64,000 nt of DNA from Caldimonas brevitalea (GTDB lineage: Bacteria; Pseudomonadota; Gammaproteobacteria; Burkholderiales; Burkholderiaceae_C): positions 1,426,001 to 1,490,000 of the forward strand of contig NZ_CP011371.1 of the NCBI RefSeq assembly GCF_001017435.1, given 5' to 3'. A model generated the notes under the pieces. The model searched no databases and was not told the origin of the DNA. It saw only the letters and a list, made by a program, of their open reading frames with translations. The stretch's first letter is position 1, and each line of letters starts with the position of its first letter. Shown one piece after another: positions 54,605-63,589 of this stretch. Made by a program: the position numbers and the translations under genes.

Positions 54605-55273
54605 ATGAAAAAAGTGCTTTCCACGATGATGGTGCTGGCCGCATTGGCTGGCGTTCACGGCGCTGCTTCGGCGCAGACCCTCAAGGCCGACGCCAAGTCG
54701 GGCTCGATGAAGGTCGCGATGTGCATCGGCTGCCACAGCATTCCGGGCTACCAGTCGAGCTTTCCCGAGGTGCACAAGGTGCCGATGATCGCCGGGCAGA
54801 CCGCCGGCTACATCGCCGCGTCGCTGAACGCGTACAAGAAGGGCGAGCGCAAGCACCCGACCATGCGCGGCATCGCGGAGTCGCTGACCGACCAGGACAT
54901 CGCCGACATCTCGGCCTATTACGAAGAGCTGGGCAACAAGGCCGGCGGCGGCCAGGCGCCGGCCCAGCCGCAGGCGGCGCCGGCCGCGGTGGCCGAGCTG
55001 CTGAAGAAGGGCGCCTGCGTGTCGTGCCACGGCGAGAACTTCAACAAGCCGATCGACGCCAGCTATCCCAAGATTGCAGGTCAGCATTCCGACTACCTGT
55101 TCGTGGCCCTCAAGGCCTACAAGACCGACACCAACCCCCATGTGGGGCGCTCCAACGCCATCATGGCCGGCCAGGCCAAACAGTTCAGCAATGCAGAACT
55201 GAAGGCGATGGCCCAGTACCTCGGCTCGCTGCCCGGCGACGTCAAGGTGGTGCCGCAAGACCGCTTCCGCTGA
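54605..55273 (+). CDS. Dihaem cytochrome c4
   Basis: A 222-residue periplasmic electron carrier with a signal peptide cleaved near ASAQ (residue 24). Two haem sites are CIGCH (Cys40, Cys43, His44) and CVSCH (Cys138, Cys141, His142). Each domain also has a candidate Met ligand: Met87 in HPTMRG and a Met in NAIMAGQAKQF. The two homologous halves are joined by an Ala/Pro/Gln linker (about 115-128). It carries electrons from the bc1 complex to terminal oxidases. It is monocistronic with a terminator 45 bp after the stop. Confidence 0.94.
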   Translation: MKKVLSTMMVLAALAGVHGAASAQTLKADAKSGSMKVAMCIGCHSIPGYQSSFPEVHKVPMIAGQTAGYIAASLNAYKKGERKHPTMRGIAESLTDQDIADISAYYEELGNKAGGGQAPAQPQAAPAAVAELLKKGACVSCHGENFNKPIDASYPKIAGQHSDYLFVALKAYKTDTNPHVGRSNAIMAGQAKQFSNAELKAMAQYLGSLPGDVKVVPQDRFR

Positions 55274-55317
55274 TCGAATCGGGGGGCTGCCGCCCGGGCG
55301 GCTTGCCTCTCTGCGCC

Positions 55318-55350
55318 ACAGCCGCTGCCGTTGCAGCGGCTGTTTCGTTT
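55318..55350 (+). terminator. Rho-independent terminator after cytochrome c4
   Basis: ACAGCCGCTGC (55318-55328) pairs perfectly with 55333-55343 around a CGTT loop and is followed by TTCGTTT. Confidence 0.8.
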
Positions 55351-55465
55351 CGAGCGCCGGTCCCGGGGAAAGCCACTCCTGATTCAGTGGACTAGCGTAG
55401 TGGTTGTCGTGCGCCGGCGGTGTCCGCTGCGCGACAGGCTGGCCGGGGCGGCCTGCTAGCGGGCC

Positions 55466-55897
55466 TCAACGTGTCGCCCGCCGGCGCACGCAGTCGATAT
55501 ACGCCTCGCCGTCGGGCGGCTGCCCGCTGCGCTGCGAGGCCCAGATCATCTCCCCCAGGCATTCCATCACCTCGTGCTGTGCGTCGTGCGCCGAGCCGAG
55601 CTTGTGCGCCAGCAGTTCGTAGGCTTGCTTGATGCCGCGCGGCTGGTCGATGCCGATCTGTTCTGAGATGGACAAATGCATCGCCAGGTGCAAAAACGGG
55701 TTGGTGCGCCCCTCCTCGACCTCGTAGCTCGCGGCCAGCGCCGCGTCGAGATCGGCCAGGTCGCCGTGGTATTCGGGGTGCTCGGCGATCCAGTCGGCGG
55801 CGATGGCCTCGATCGGCGTCAGCGGGCTGCCGTCGCGGTGTTTGCGGTAGGCCTCGCAGAAGAACTGCCGTACTTCGTGTTGGGATGGAGCGAACAT
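55466..55897 (-). CDS. DUF1841-family protein
   Basis: A 143-residue soluble protein with the DUF1841 pattern: [20 protein letters not shown] at the N-terminus, [34 protein letters not shown] in the centre, and [16 protein letters not shown] near the end. This central His-rich helix is the family hallmark. Its function is not known. It diverges from the nitroreductase gene with a 53-bp gap, which must contain both promoters. Confidence 0.9.
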   Translation of the reverse strand: MFAPSQHEVRQFFCEAYRKHRDGSPLTPIEAIAADWIAEHPEYHGDLADLDAALAASYEVEEGRTNPFLHLAMHLSISEQIGIDQPRGIKQAYELLAHKLGSAHDAQHEVMECLGEMIWASQRSGQPPDGEAYIDCVRRRATR

Positions 55898-55950
55898 CGG
55901 ACAATTCTCGCTCCTTTGGTTTCACCCCGGGTCAACCCGGCAAGGCCACC

Positions 55951-56529
55951 ATGAACATCACGACTGAACAGCTTTTCGACAACGCCCGCACCCACAACGT
56001 GTGGCGCGACGAACCCGTGCCGGACGCACTGCTCCAGCGCCTGTACGACCTGGTCAAGTTCGGCCCCACCTCGGCCAACTGCAGCCCGGCGCGTTTCCTG
56101 TTCCTCAGGAGCCCCGAGGCCAAGGCGCGATTGGTGCCGCTGATGGACGAGGGCAACCGCGCCAAGACAGCCGCGGCGCCGGTGACGGTCATCGTCGGGA
56201 TGGACCTCACCTTCTACGAGAAGCTGCCGCAGCTGTTCCCCCACAACCCGACCGCCCGCTCCTGGTTCGAAGGCAACCCGGCCAAGATCGAGCAGACGGC
56301 GTTTCGCAACTCCAGCCTGCAGGGCGGCTATTTCATCCTGGCCGCACGGGCCCTCGGGCTCGATTGCGGGCCGATGAGCGGCTTCAACGCCGCGGCGGTC
56401 GACGCGGAGTTCTGGGGTGGCACCTCGATCAAGACCAACTTCATCTGCAGCCTGGGCCACGGCGATCCGAGCGGGCTGTTCCCGCGCAGCCCGCGGTTGG
56501 CCTTCGACGAGGCGTGCGGCCTCTTGTGA
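55951..56529 (+). CDS. Malonic semialdehyde reductase RutE-like nitroreductase
   Basis: A 192-residue FMN-dependent oxidoreductase of the HadB/RutE group. Recognisable parts are [36 protein letters not shown] (flavin and substrate loop), [19 protein letters not shown] and [12 protein letters not shown], ending with [15 protein letters not shown]. RutE reduces malonic semialdehyde or 3-hydroxypropionic aldehydes made in pyrimidine degradation. No rut genes surround it, so it may act as a general nitroreductase or aldehyde reductase. ATG 55951 begins [14 protein letters not shown]; the frame is open to 55885. Confidence 0.88.
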   Translation: MNITTEQLFDNARTHNVWRDEPVPDALLQRLYDLVKFGPTSANCSPARFLFLRSPEAKARLVPLMDEGNRAKTAAAPVTVIVGMDLTFYEKLPQLFPHNPTARSWFEGNPAKIEQTAFRNSSLQGGYFILAARALGLDCGPMSGFNAAAVDAEFWGGTSIKTNFICSLGHGDPSGLFPRSPRLAFDEACGLL

Positions 56530-56593
56530 CGGGCCGCTTGCCTGCTGATCGAGCGGGCCGGCCTGCTGCGGCGCCGTCGAGCGGGCTGGCGGC

Positions 56594-57337
56594 ATGATCG
56601 ACGACCCGTGGTTCTACGCCGCCGCCGTGCCGGCGGTGCTGCTGATGGGCTTGTCCAAGAGCGGCTTCGGCGCCGGTTTCGGATCGCTCGCGGTGCCCAT
56701 CATGGCGCTCGCGATCCCGGTGCCGCAGGCGGCCGCCATCATGCTGCCGCTGCTGGCAGTGATGGATGTGCTGGGCGTGATCGCCTACGCGAAGGCGGCT
56801 GACCGGAGCCTGTTGCGGCTGCTGCTGCCGGCCGGGCTGGTCGGCACCGTGCTCGGCACGCTGCTGTTCGGCGTGCTGTCGGCACGTTCGGTGGCGGCCA
56901 TCGTCGGCGCCCTGACGTTGGTGTTCCTGGCCCAGCGCCTGCTGTTTCCGCCCCGCGCCGACGCGCGGGCGCCCAGGCGCTGGCTGGGCGTCGTGCTCGG
57001 CGTCGCATCGGGCTTCACCAGCTTCGTCGCGCACGCGGGCGCACCGCCGGTGAGTGCCTACGTGCTGCCCTTGCGGCTGCCACCGGTGACCTTCTCGGCG
57101 ACCATGGCGGTGTTTTTCGCGGTCGTCAACGCGTCGAAGTGGGGCCCCTATGCCTGGTTGGGCCTGATCGACCTGCGCAACATGGCCACCGCCCTGGTGC
57201 TGATGCCGCTCGCGCCGCTCGGCGTCTGGGTCGGCGTGCGGCTGGTGCGCCACGTGCGGCCCGACTGGTTCTACCGCCTGGTCTACCTGGGCATGTTCCT
57301 GACCGGCGTGAAGCTGCTGTGGGACGGGCTGGCCTGA
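56594..57337 (+). CDS. TauE/SafE-family sulfite or anion exporter
   Basis: A 247-residue membrane protein with about eight helices and the two-fold repeat of the family: LLMGLSKSGFGAGFGSLAVPIMAL in the first half (quoted by ends MGLSKSGFG and VPIMAL) and GVASGFTSFVAHAGAPPVSAY in the second. TauE/SafE proteins are thought to export sulfite, sulfoacetate or related anions. The gene starts 64 bp after the nitroreductase stop and may be co-transcribed. The substrate cannot be predicted. Confidence 0.9.
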   Translation: MIDDPWFYAAAVPAVLLMGLSKSGFGAGFGSLAVPIMALAIPVPQAAAIMLPLLAVMDVLGVIAYAKAADRSLLRLLLPAGLVGTVLGTLLFGVLSARSVAAIVGALTLVFLAQRLLFPPRADARAPRRWLGVVLGVASGFTSFVAHAGAPPVSAYVLPLRLPPVTFSATMAVFFAVVNASKWGPYAWLGLIDLRNMATALVLMPLAPLGVWVGVRLVRHVRPDWFYRLVYLGMFLTGVKLLWDGLA

Positions 57338-57362
57338 CCGGCGGCCCGCCCGTACCGCCGCG

Positions 57363-59174
57363 TCACTGCCCCCAGCCCTCGCGGCGCCGTTGCTCACGGC
57401 TTTGCCGCTCCTGCGCGAACAAGTCTTCCAGCTGCTGGCGGCCTTGTTTGGCGATCGCGATCAGCTGGGCCTGGTCGCGGTAATGCGGCAGTTGCGCCTC
57501 GAGCTGGTCCAGCGTGTGGCGCCGAAAGCGCAAGGCCAGCTGGCGGGCATGGTGGGGCATCCAGCCCATCTGCTCCAGCACGCTGCGCCCGCTCATCAGC
57601 GCCGAGTCGAGCGTTTCGCGCTCGATCAGCGTCACGCCGCGCTGGCGCAGTTCGAACCAGTGGGTCACGTTGCGGGCGCGAGCGACGACGGTGAGGTGGG
57701 GGAAGTGCTCGCGCGCCAGGTCGGCCACCTTCAGGCTTTGCTCGATGTCGTCGACCGCGATCACCAGCACGCGCGCCTGGGCGGCGCCTGCGATGCGCAA
57801 CAGGTCGAGCCGGGTCGCGTCCCCATAGAACACGCGCCAACCGAAGCGGCGCACGGCGGCCACCTGCTCGGCGTCGTGGTCGAGCACGGTCGGCTGCAGG
57901 CCGTTGGCGTAGAGCAAGCGGCCGATGATGCCGCCGTAGCGGCCGAAGCCGGCGATGATCACCGGCGCTTCCTGCGGCTCGTTGAGCTCCGACATCGCCG
58001 GCTTGTCGTCGGCCAGCCGGGGCAGCAGCCAGCGGTCCACGGCGACCAGCAGCAGCGGCGTCAGCAGCATCGACAGCGCCACCGCGGCCAGCAGCAACGA
58101 GGCGGTGGCCGGCTCGATGGCGCGCGCCTGGGTGGCCGCCTGGAACACCACGAAACCGAACTCGCCGCCCTGCGCCATCAGCAAGATGAACACCGGCCGC
58201 TCGCCGCGCGGCAGCGGGATGGTGCGGGCGATGGCCCACATCACCAGCAGCTTGGCGAACAGAAAGCCGGCGACGATCAACGCTACGCGGGCGGGATGTT
58301 GCAGCACCACGCCGAAGTCGATCGAGGTGCCGACGGCGATGAAAAACAGGCCCAGCAGCAGCCCCTTGAACGGCTCCAGATCGGTTTCCAGCTCGCGCCG
58401 GTACTCGCTTTCCGCCAGCAGCACACCGGCCAGGAAGGCCCCCAGCGCCATCGACAGCTGCACCGCCTGCATCAGCGTGGCGATGGCCACCACCAGCAGC
58501 AGCGCCGCCGCAGTGAAGATCTCGGGCGTCTTGCTCTTGGCGATCCAGCGCAGCGCCGGCCGCAACAGCAAACGCCCGCCGAGCACGATGGCGACGATCA
58601 CGCCGACCGCCTTGGCCGCCGCCCAGTGCGCCGGGGTGTCACGGTGCACCGCGTCGGCGACGCCGAGCAGCGGCACCAGGGCCAGGATGGGGATGGCAGC
58701 CATGTCCTGCAGCAACGCGATCGACAGCACCGACTGGCCTGACCGGGTGCCCTTGAGGTTGCGCTCGTCGAGCGCCGCCAGCGCGATCGCGGTCGACGAC
58801 ATCGCCAGGCCCAGCGACGCCACCAGCGCCACTGGCCAGGTCAGCCCGGCGGCCACCGCGCCGGCGAAGATCAGCCCGGTGCAGCCGATCATCTGCGCGC
58901 TGCCCCAGCCGAAGATCGGCCGGCGCATCGCCCACAGCCGGCGCGGCTCCAGTTCCAGGCCGATCAGGAACAACATCAAGACCACGCCGAACTCGGCGAA
59001 ATGCAGGATCTGCTGCGGGTCGGTGACCAGCTTCAGACCCGAGGGGCCGATGGCGATACCGGCGCCCAGGTAGCCGATGATGGCGCCCAGGCCCAGGTAG
59101 CGGGCCAGCGGCACGGCGATGACGGCAGCGGCGAGATAGATGAGCGAACTGCTCAGCCAGGAGTGCGATTCCAT
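57363..59174 (-). CDS. kefC: KefC-type monovalent cation:proton antiporter with RCK domain
   Basis: A 603-residue CPA2 antiporter. About twelve helices fill residues 5-380 (GAIIGYLGAGIAIGPSGL, LGLAMSSTAIALAALDERN, GAFLAGVLLAESEYR). The cytoplasmic RCK/TrkA-N domain follows (VIIAGFGRYGGIIGRLLYAN with GxGxxG, then Asp in VLDHDAEQ). The C-terminal tail is basic and Gln-rich. It should exchange K+ for H+ under electrophile stress when glutathione adducts bind. ATG 59174 starts ESHSWLSSSLIYLAAAVIAV. A KefF-type partner gene lies upstream at 62807-63454 but is separated by a foreign-looking cassette. Confidence 0.92.
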   Translation of the reverse strand: MESHSWLSSSLIYLAAAVIAVPLARYLGLGAIIGYLGAGIAIGPSGLKLVTDPQQILHFAEFGVVLMLFLIGLELEPRRLWAMRRPIFGWGSAQMIGCTGLIFAGAVAAGLTWPVALVASLGLAMSSTAIALAALDERNLKGTRSGQSVLSIALLQDMAAIPILALVPLLGVADAVHRDTPAHWAAAKAVGVIVAIVLGGRLLLRPALRWIAKSKTPEIFTAAALLLVVAIATLMQAVQLSMALGAFLAGVLLAESEYRRELETDLEPFKGLLLGLFFIAVGTSIDFGVVLQHPARVALIVAGFLFAKLLVMWAIARTIPLPRGERPVFILLMAQGGEFGFVVFQAATQARAIEPATASLLLAAVALSMLLTPLLLVAVDRWLLPRLADDKPAMSELNEPQEAPVIIAGFGRYGGIIGRLLYANGLQPTVLDHDAEQVAAVRRFGWRVFYGDATRLDLLRIAGAAQARVLVIAVDDIEQSLKVADLAREHFPHLTVVARARNVTHWFELRQRGVTLIERETLDSALMSGRSVLEQMGWMPHHARQLALRFRRHTLDQLEAQLPHYRDQAQLIAIAKQGRQQLEDLFAQERQSREQRRREGWGQ

Positions 59175-59661
59175 GCGGGTCTCTGAAGGGGCCAGCTGTG
59201 AAGCTTCAATAGGTCGTATCGGGCGTTCATCCCCGGCGGAGCGGGAGAGACTGGAGACGGCCTCACCGTCAGTTCTCAACCAAGTCAACCGGACGAAGAC
59301 CCATAAGCATGCCTGACTTGTGTACGCCCGCCGTTCGGAGATCGCCAGACGGATGAACGAAGCAGGTCGCAGGGCCGGTCAAGCCCCGCTATGGCGCCTC
59401 GCTACCGACCACGCCCAGCTGGCGGGGCGGTACCGGGCCGCCAGCTGGGTGGCGAAGCGACTCTGACCGCCGGGGCCGGCGACGCCGGACTGGGCGTCAT
59501 GGGCTATGAGGCTGTAGAAGACGGACACGCTCCACACAGGCCACTGGCGCTGCTCGAAGTCCTCGCCCTCGCGGCTGGCACAGACTCGGACTTTGGCCGC
59601 ATAAAAGAGGTCACTACCTTCACGCGCGCGGCAAGGGCCCGGTAAATGACGTGACAAGGCG
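59175..59661. other. Interval between kefC and the AT-rich glycosylation cassette
   Basis: About 490 bp without a supported gene. It contains a 12-bp inverted repeat (59414-59449) and must supply a new promoter for kefC if the cassette has interrupted an older operon. A frame from 59657 on the minus strand has no coding character. Confidence 0.4.
59414..59449. repeat. 12-bp perfect inverted repeat at the cassette's edge
   Basis: CCCAGCTGGCGG (59414-59425) and its exact complement (59438-59449) flank a 12-nt loop containing GGTACC. It lies 210 bp beyond the last gene of the AT-rich cassette and could be a terminator stem or an insertion-related site. No T run follows. Confidence 0.4.
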
Positions 59662-61113
59662 CTATACGGGAAACAGCGCCGTGATCAAAAGACCGACCAC
59701 TATAAGGGCGCAGGAGAGGCTTATACCAATAGGTGCAGAGCGCCACGACTCTCCTTGCCGGGAGCGATGACTTGCTGCATTCAAGTAAATGACTACTGCG
59801 GCTATGGAGATGCTGATGTAGCTCCAATAGAAGTAGCGCAGGTCCGACGCGACGCCAAGAGGAAAATAACTTAATGCATAAATTGTGGCGGAGCAAAGCA
59901 TCGCATACGAAAACTGTATGGTATTGGATGCGGAGCGCCATCGCGAAACCACCCATGCCATGCAGGCGATAGCAATAAAGCAAAACACCCATGGACGGAA
60001 GACTTTCGCCAGTTCTGTGCTATAGGCAATCACCGCCACCGTAAGCAGCGAATGCTTCGGTGCTTTCTGAACTTCTCCACCGACGATCGTGGCTGCGTCC
60101 TTTATTGATCGCCCCTGCGTGGGCTTTCTGAGAAAATTCTGATAACTCTGCAGCCTGCTCTGTAAATATTCTTTCGGGTGCGAAATGATTTGGTCGAGCC
60201 ACACGCGCGTCAGCTCGGCCGAGCCCCAGAAACCCTGATCTCGCAACTTTTGCGTCACGAAGCTGCAATCGGCGCGCGGCGGCGCTGCGCTCCATATATA
60301 GTTGTCCCATGAGTGACGAGTAAAACACTCATCGGTGATCTTTTTCGATTCTTCTGGCGTCCAGGTCCCAGGGAACGCATTTTTCCCTGTGTAATGAGAA
60401 ATGCCCCCGAGGTTGTATATCTGAATGGAAGTTTCGGCCTGATCCCTTCCCACATCCATCAACTTGTTCAGTCCGACTGCGGCTGCTGCAAAGAGACAAA
60501 CGGCCACGACGGCCCGCCCCATCGTTTTCCAAGTGGACTCATCGCGCAGGGCCCACACGAGTAATGGAAAGCTGGCAAATATGGAATTGGGCCTCGCCAG
60601 CGTGCCAGCCAAGATCAGTAGCACCGACAAGGCGCGAATCAGTATGCTCGCCGGTCGCGCTTTCCCGTCATCGTTTATTAAAATCCCACACGCCAATGTC
60701 CACAGTGCTGCGTGGAGCACATCCTTCCAGATCATGCCGGAGAAATTCAGCACAACCGGTAGTAGAGGGACAACAAAAACAAGAAGCCCTCGATAGGAAA
60801 CTTGCGAAGTGAGCCGGAAGGCAAAGAGCGCGACGCCTCCCCAAAGGCCTGCCGATATCAGGGCAAGCATGCCGATCGCATCAGGTAGGACAGGCAGCAG
60901 GGTGGACCACAGCATGGCCATGAACGGCGGGTGCCAATCACTATACTGATGACGCAGTGCTTGCGAGTACTGGTCGACAGCGTCGGATGTTAAAAATCCT
61001 GGATAAAATACATAGAAATTAAATAGGAAGCCCGCGATCGCCAAGGCTGTCAAAATCAATCTGCAGTTTTTGATCTGCACGACCGGGAATTTTGGCTGTA
61101 GGGCGTTACTCAT
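59662..61113 (-). CDS. Multi-pass membrane protein, probable GT-C-type glycosyltransferase
   Basis: A 483-residue protein with about eleven membrane helices. Near the N-terminus the loop SDAVDQYSQALRHQYSDWHP (then PFMAM) carries acidic residues and a DWHPP motif, the arrangement used by GT-C lipid-linked sugar transferases for catalysis. A large extracytoplasmic segment (about 240-350) precedes the last helices. It overlaps the GtrA gene by 4 bp, so it is the third gene of the cassette, where phage O-antigen modification operons keep their type-specific Gtr. Base composition is clearly lower in GC than the surroundings. The exact family was not recognised. Confidence 0.65.
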   Translation of the reverse strand: MSNALQPKFPVVQIKNCRLILTALAIAGFLFNFYVFYPGFLTSDAVDQYSQALRHQYSDWHPPFMAMLWSTLLPVLPDAIGMLALISAGLWGGVALFAFRLTSQVSYRGLLVFVVPLLPVVLNFSGMIWKDVLHAALWTLACGILINDDGKARPASILIRALSVLLILAGTLARPNSIFASFPLLVWALRDESTWKTMGRAVVAVCLFAAAAVGLNKLMDVGRDQAETSIQIYNLGGISHYTGKNAFPGTWTPEESKKITDECFTRHSWDNYIWSAAPPRADCSFVTQKLRDQGFWGSAELTRVWLDQIISHPKEYLQSRLQSYQNFLRKPTQGRSIKDAATIVGGEVQKAPKHSLLTVAVIAYSTELAKVFRPWVFCFIAIACMAWVVSRWRSASNTIQFSYAMLCSATIYALSYFPLGVASDLRYFYWSYISISIAAVVIYLNAASHRSRQGESWRSAPIGISLSCALIVVGLLITALFPV

Positions 61114-61529
61114 TGTGGATTCTGAGTGCGGCTGGGAGGCTTGAATACCCATAGCTTGGCGGACGAAAAATTGACAAACATGCCCGCTACCGAGCCTGCA
61201 GCGACGGCCAAAAGGGCGGCGCTTTCGTCTGGAGGGAGCAGACGGAGTGCCAGCGCGTAAGTGGCGTAATTGCAAACGCCGCCAAGTGACATGGCTAAAA
61301 AATATTGCTGCCACTCGCGCCACAGGGAAATTGGTTTGCGCTGAGTGAATGTAAAGCGTCGATTTATTTGCCAGGTAGCAATGACAGCGCAAACAAATGA
61401 GATGACGCGACCAATATAGGGGCCAAATCCAATATTGAGTGTCACATATAAAATGCCGGCATCGACGGCGAATCCAATGATGCCGACGACTGCGAACCGA
61501 AGAAATTGAGCGTAGGTGTTACCTGCCAC
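61110..61529 (-). CDS. GtrA-family flippase-like membrane protein
   Basis: A 139-residue protein with four membrane helices (FAVVGIIGFAVDAGILYVTL, ISFVCAVIATWQINRRFTF, LAMSLGGVCNYATYALAL, AVAAGSVAGMFVNFSSAKLWVF). The NRRFTF and NFxxxKxWVF signatures are typical of GtrA. GtrA is thought to flip polyprenyl-phosphate-sugar across the inner membrane. The GTG start at 61529 overlaps the upstream gene by 11 bp; a longer frame to 61568 is possible. The stop overlaps the next start (ATGA). Confidence 0.88.
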   Translation of the reverse strand: MAGNTYAQFLRFAVVGIIGFAVDAGILYVTLNIGFGPYIGRVISFVCAVIATWQINRRFTFTQRKPISLWREWQQYFLAMSLGGVCNYATYALALRLLPPDESAALLAVAAGSVAGMFVNFSSAKLWVFKPPSRTQNPQ

Positions 61530-62466
61530 GTTGCATTCTCGATACAGGCGACATGGCGAGGTACGCAAAACGTTTCATTTCATAGCGACCTCTTGTCACG
61601 GTATCGAGAACAATTCCGCAAATCAACAAGATGGCGCCCAGCAGCATCAGACCGCTGCTGAGAATAATGGTTGGAATTCGCGGAACCAGGCCAGTCTCAA
61701 GATAGGTTTCAAAGGCAGGCACGGCCAAAGCGACGGAAAGTATCACGCAAATGAGAAAGCCGATAAAAAAGAAGGCAAAGGGCTTTTCTGATTTGAACAA
61801 CTTCAAGATGGTCGTCAGAATTCGAAACCCGTCCCGATAGGTATTGAGTTTGCTCTCCGATCCTTCCGGGCGGGATTTGTAATTCGTTTCGATTTCTGCA
61901 ACCGGCATGCGCATGCTGAGCGCATGGACCGCCAACTCTGTTTCGATTTCGAATCCCGCGGAATGGGCGGGAAAAGTCTTAGCATAACGCCGTGAGAACA
62001 CGCGATAGCCGGAGAGCATATCTTTGAATGTCTTGCCGAAGATCGTGGCCGCACACTGCGTCAGCAAGACGTTGCCAAACCTGTGACCCAGGCGATAGGC
62101 AGCTTGTTCATCGCTCAACCGCGACCCAACGACCATATCGAGGCCGTTTTCAAGTAGCGCGTCGATGAGCTGGGGAGCTGCGGCCGCATCATAGGTCGCG
62201 TCCCCGTCGACCATCACATATACATCTGCGTCCACATCCGCGAACATGCGGCGCACCACGTTCCCTTTTCCCTGCAAGGGAACCTTGATGACACGGGCGC
62301 CAGCCCTGTTTGCGACTTCGGACGTTGCATCCGTGGAGTTATTGTCAAAAACATAGACGTCGGCGTCGGGAAGGCTGGTTTTGAAGTCGTGAATCACCGT
62401 GGCGATAGCGGCAGCTTCGTTGTAGCACGGGATTACAACTGCAATTCGGGCTGTTGAGACTTTCAT
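61519..62466 (-). CDS. GtrB-like family 2 glycosyltransferase
   Basis: A 315-residue enzyme. The GT-A domain starts IAVVIPCYNEAAAIATVI, has VFDNNSTDAT and the catalytic VMVDGDATYD (DxD-like), then MLSGYRVFSRRYAKTFP. Two C-terminal membrane helices follow (FFFIGFLICVILSVALAVPAF, TIILSSGLMLLGAILLICGI), as in GtrB, which loads glucose onto undecaprenyl phosphate. It is first in a three-gene overlapping set with GtrA and a GT-C-like protein. ATG 62466 is the Met directly before the first strand. AT-rich composition points to acquisition from elsewhere. Confidence 0.9.
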   Translation of the reverse strand: MKVSTARIAVVIPCYNEAAAIATVIHDFKTSLPDADVYVFDNNSTDATSEVANRAGARVIKVPLQGKGNVVRRMFADVDADVYVMVDGDATYDAAAAPQLIDALLENGLDMVVGSRLSDEQAAYRLGHRFGNVLLTQCAATIFGKTFKDMLSGYRVFSRRYAKTFPAHSAGFEIETELAVHALSMRMPVAEIETNYKSRPEGSESKLNTYRDGFRILTTILKLFKSEKPFAFFFIGFLICVILSVALAVPAFETYLETGLVPRIPTIILSSGLMLLGAILLICGIVLDTVTRGRYEMKRFAYLAMSPVSRMQRGR

Positions 62467-62806
62467 AAGTAGTAACAATATCATAGTCCGCCCCGCTTTC
62501 AGCACGCCTGCCCATGCTGCAGGGCTACTGTCGAACGCTCTTAGGTTTGTGCCACACGGCCTGGCCCGAAGAGGCGTGCCGTAAGCTTCGCCGTCAGGTG
62601 GACAGGCGTATTACCGCGGGAGCTGGCGGTTCTGATGCTGGGCGAGAACTGCCCGGGCGGCGGGCCTCCCGCGCAGCAGCCCTCCCGGGCAGCCCGAGGC
62701 GAGCGCTCGTGGCCCTCCATCGGCCTCCGACAGCGTCGGTACGCGGGCGGGTCTCCGGGCTCAGCTCGTCAAGACACCACCTCTTGGCGCTTGAGGGCAA
62801 GCGGGT
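62467..62806. other. Interval between the cassette and the KefF-type gene
   Basis: About 340 bp. The first 50 bp next to the GtrB-like gene are AT-rich and probably contain the cassette promoter. The remainder returns to high GC, so the composition boundary is near 62,500. Short ORFs here look spurious. No direct repeat matching the other end was found by eye. Confidence 0.45.
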
Positions 62807-63454
62807 TCAAGCGGCGGGGCGGGCGGAAGGCGGGACCTCACACGCCGGGCAGACGTCAAGCTGCGCCAGTTCCGGCCAGTCGGGGTAGCTCGCCAGACGC
62901 TCTCGAAACACCTGCACATGCCCGCGCAGCGTGCCGGCGTCGACGGTCTGCGCGCCGTGCAGCACCAGCGGCGGCAAGAAGCGCATGCCGCACAAGACGG
63001 CGGTTTGCTCGTAAGGCGGCAAGAAGGCGTCGAAGAAATAGCGGTTGTAGCTGCCGGGGTGGTAGGAGCTTTCCGGGCCGCCGGTGGAGGTCACCAGCCA
63101 CACGTCCTTGCCCCGCAGGTGATCGCCGCTACGCCCGTAGGCCCAGCCATAGGTGAGCACCTCGTCCAGCCACAGCTTCATCAGCGGTGGCATGCTGTAC
63201 CACTGCAGCGGGTGCAGCCACACCACCAGCTGGGCACTGGCCAGCGCGGCCTGCTCGGCTCCCACGTCGATCAGGTAGTCCGGGTAGAGGGCGTAGAGGT
63301 CGCGCACCTGCACCACCTCCGGCGGCAGCGCGCGGGCGGCCGCGAGCAGGCTGCGGGTGACGTTGGAGAGGTGCAGGTGCGGGTGCGCGGCCAGCAGCAC
63401 GATGCGGGGCTCGGGCGGTTGCTGGGGCGGGGTCTCGGACGGGTCTTGGGCCAT
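62807..63454 (-). CDS. NAD(P)H oxidoreductase, KefF-type ancillary protein
   Basis: A 215-residue flavodoxin-fold protein. It has VLLAAHPHLHLSNVTRSLL (FMN phosphate loop), VVWLHPLQWYSMPPLMKLWL and DEVLTYGWAYG, then VTSTGGPESSYHPGSYNR, closely following KefF/MdaB-like quinone reductases. KefF binds and activates KefC. The KefC-type antiporter is the next same-strand gene outside the AT-rich cassette. ATG 63454 is preferred over the TTG at 63466. A Cys pair at the extreme C-terminus (VCPAC) is unusual for the family. Confidence 0.88.
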   Translation of the reverse strand: MAQDPSETPPQQPPEPRIVLLAAHPHLHLSNVTRSLLAAARALPPEVVQVRDLYALYPDYLIDVGAEQAALASAQLVVWLHPLQWYSMPPLMKLWLDEVLTYGWAYGRSGDHLRGKDVWLVTSTGGPESSYHPGSYNRYFFDAFLPPYEQTAVLCGMRFLPPLVLHGAQTVDAGTLRGHVQVFRERLASYPDWPELAQLDVCPACEVPPSARPAA

Positions 63455-63589
63455 CGGCTGTCGCAAAGGTGACGGGCAGTCTTGTGGTTTGTCTTGATGC
63501 TGGGGGCATGACCAGCACCGCTAACATTAGAAGCCATCTTTGCAGCTTGGCCATTTCCGGCCGGGCAGGGGCGACAGGCGGAGGGTTCG

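Noticed and set aside
59379..59657. 92-residue minus-strand ORF beside the GT-C gene
   Set aside because: No Shine-Dalgarno, no recognisable domain, and it spans a composition boundary and an inverted repeat.
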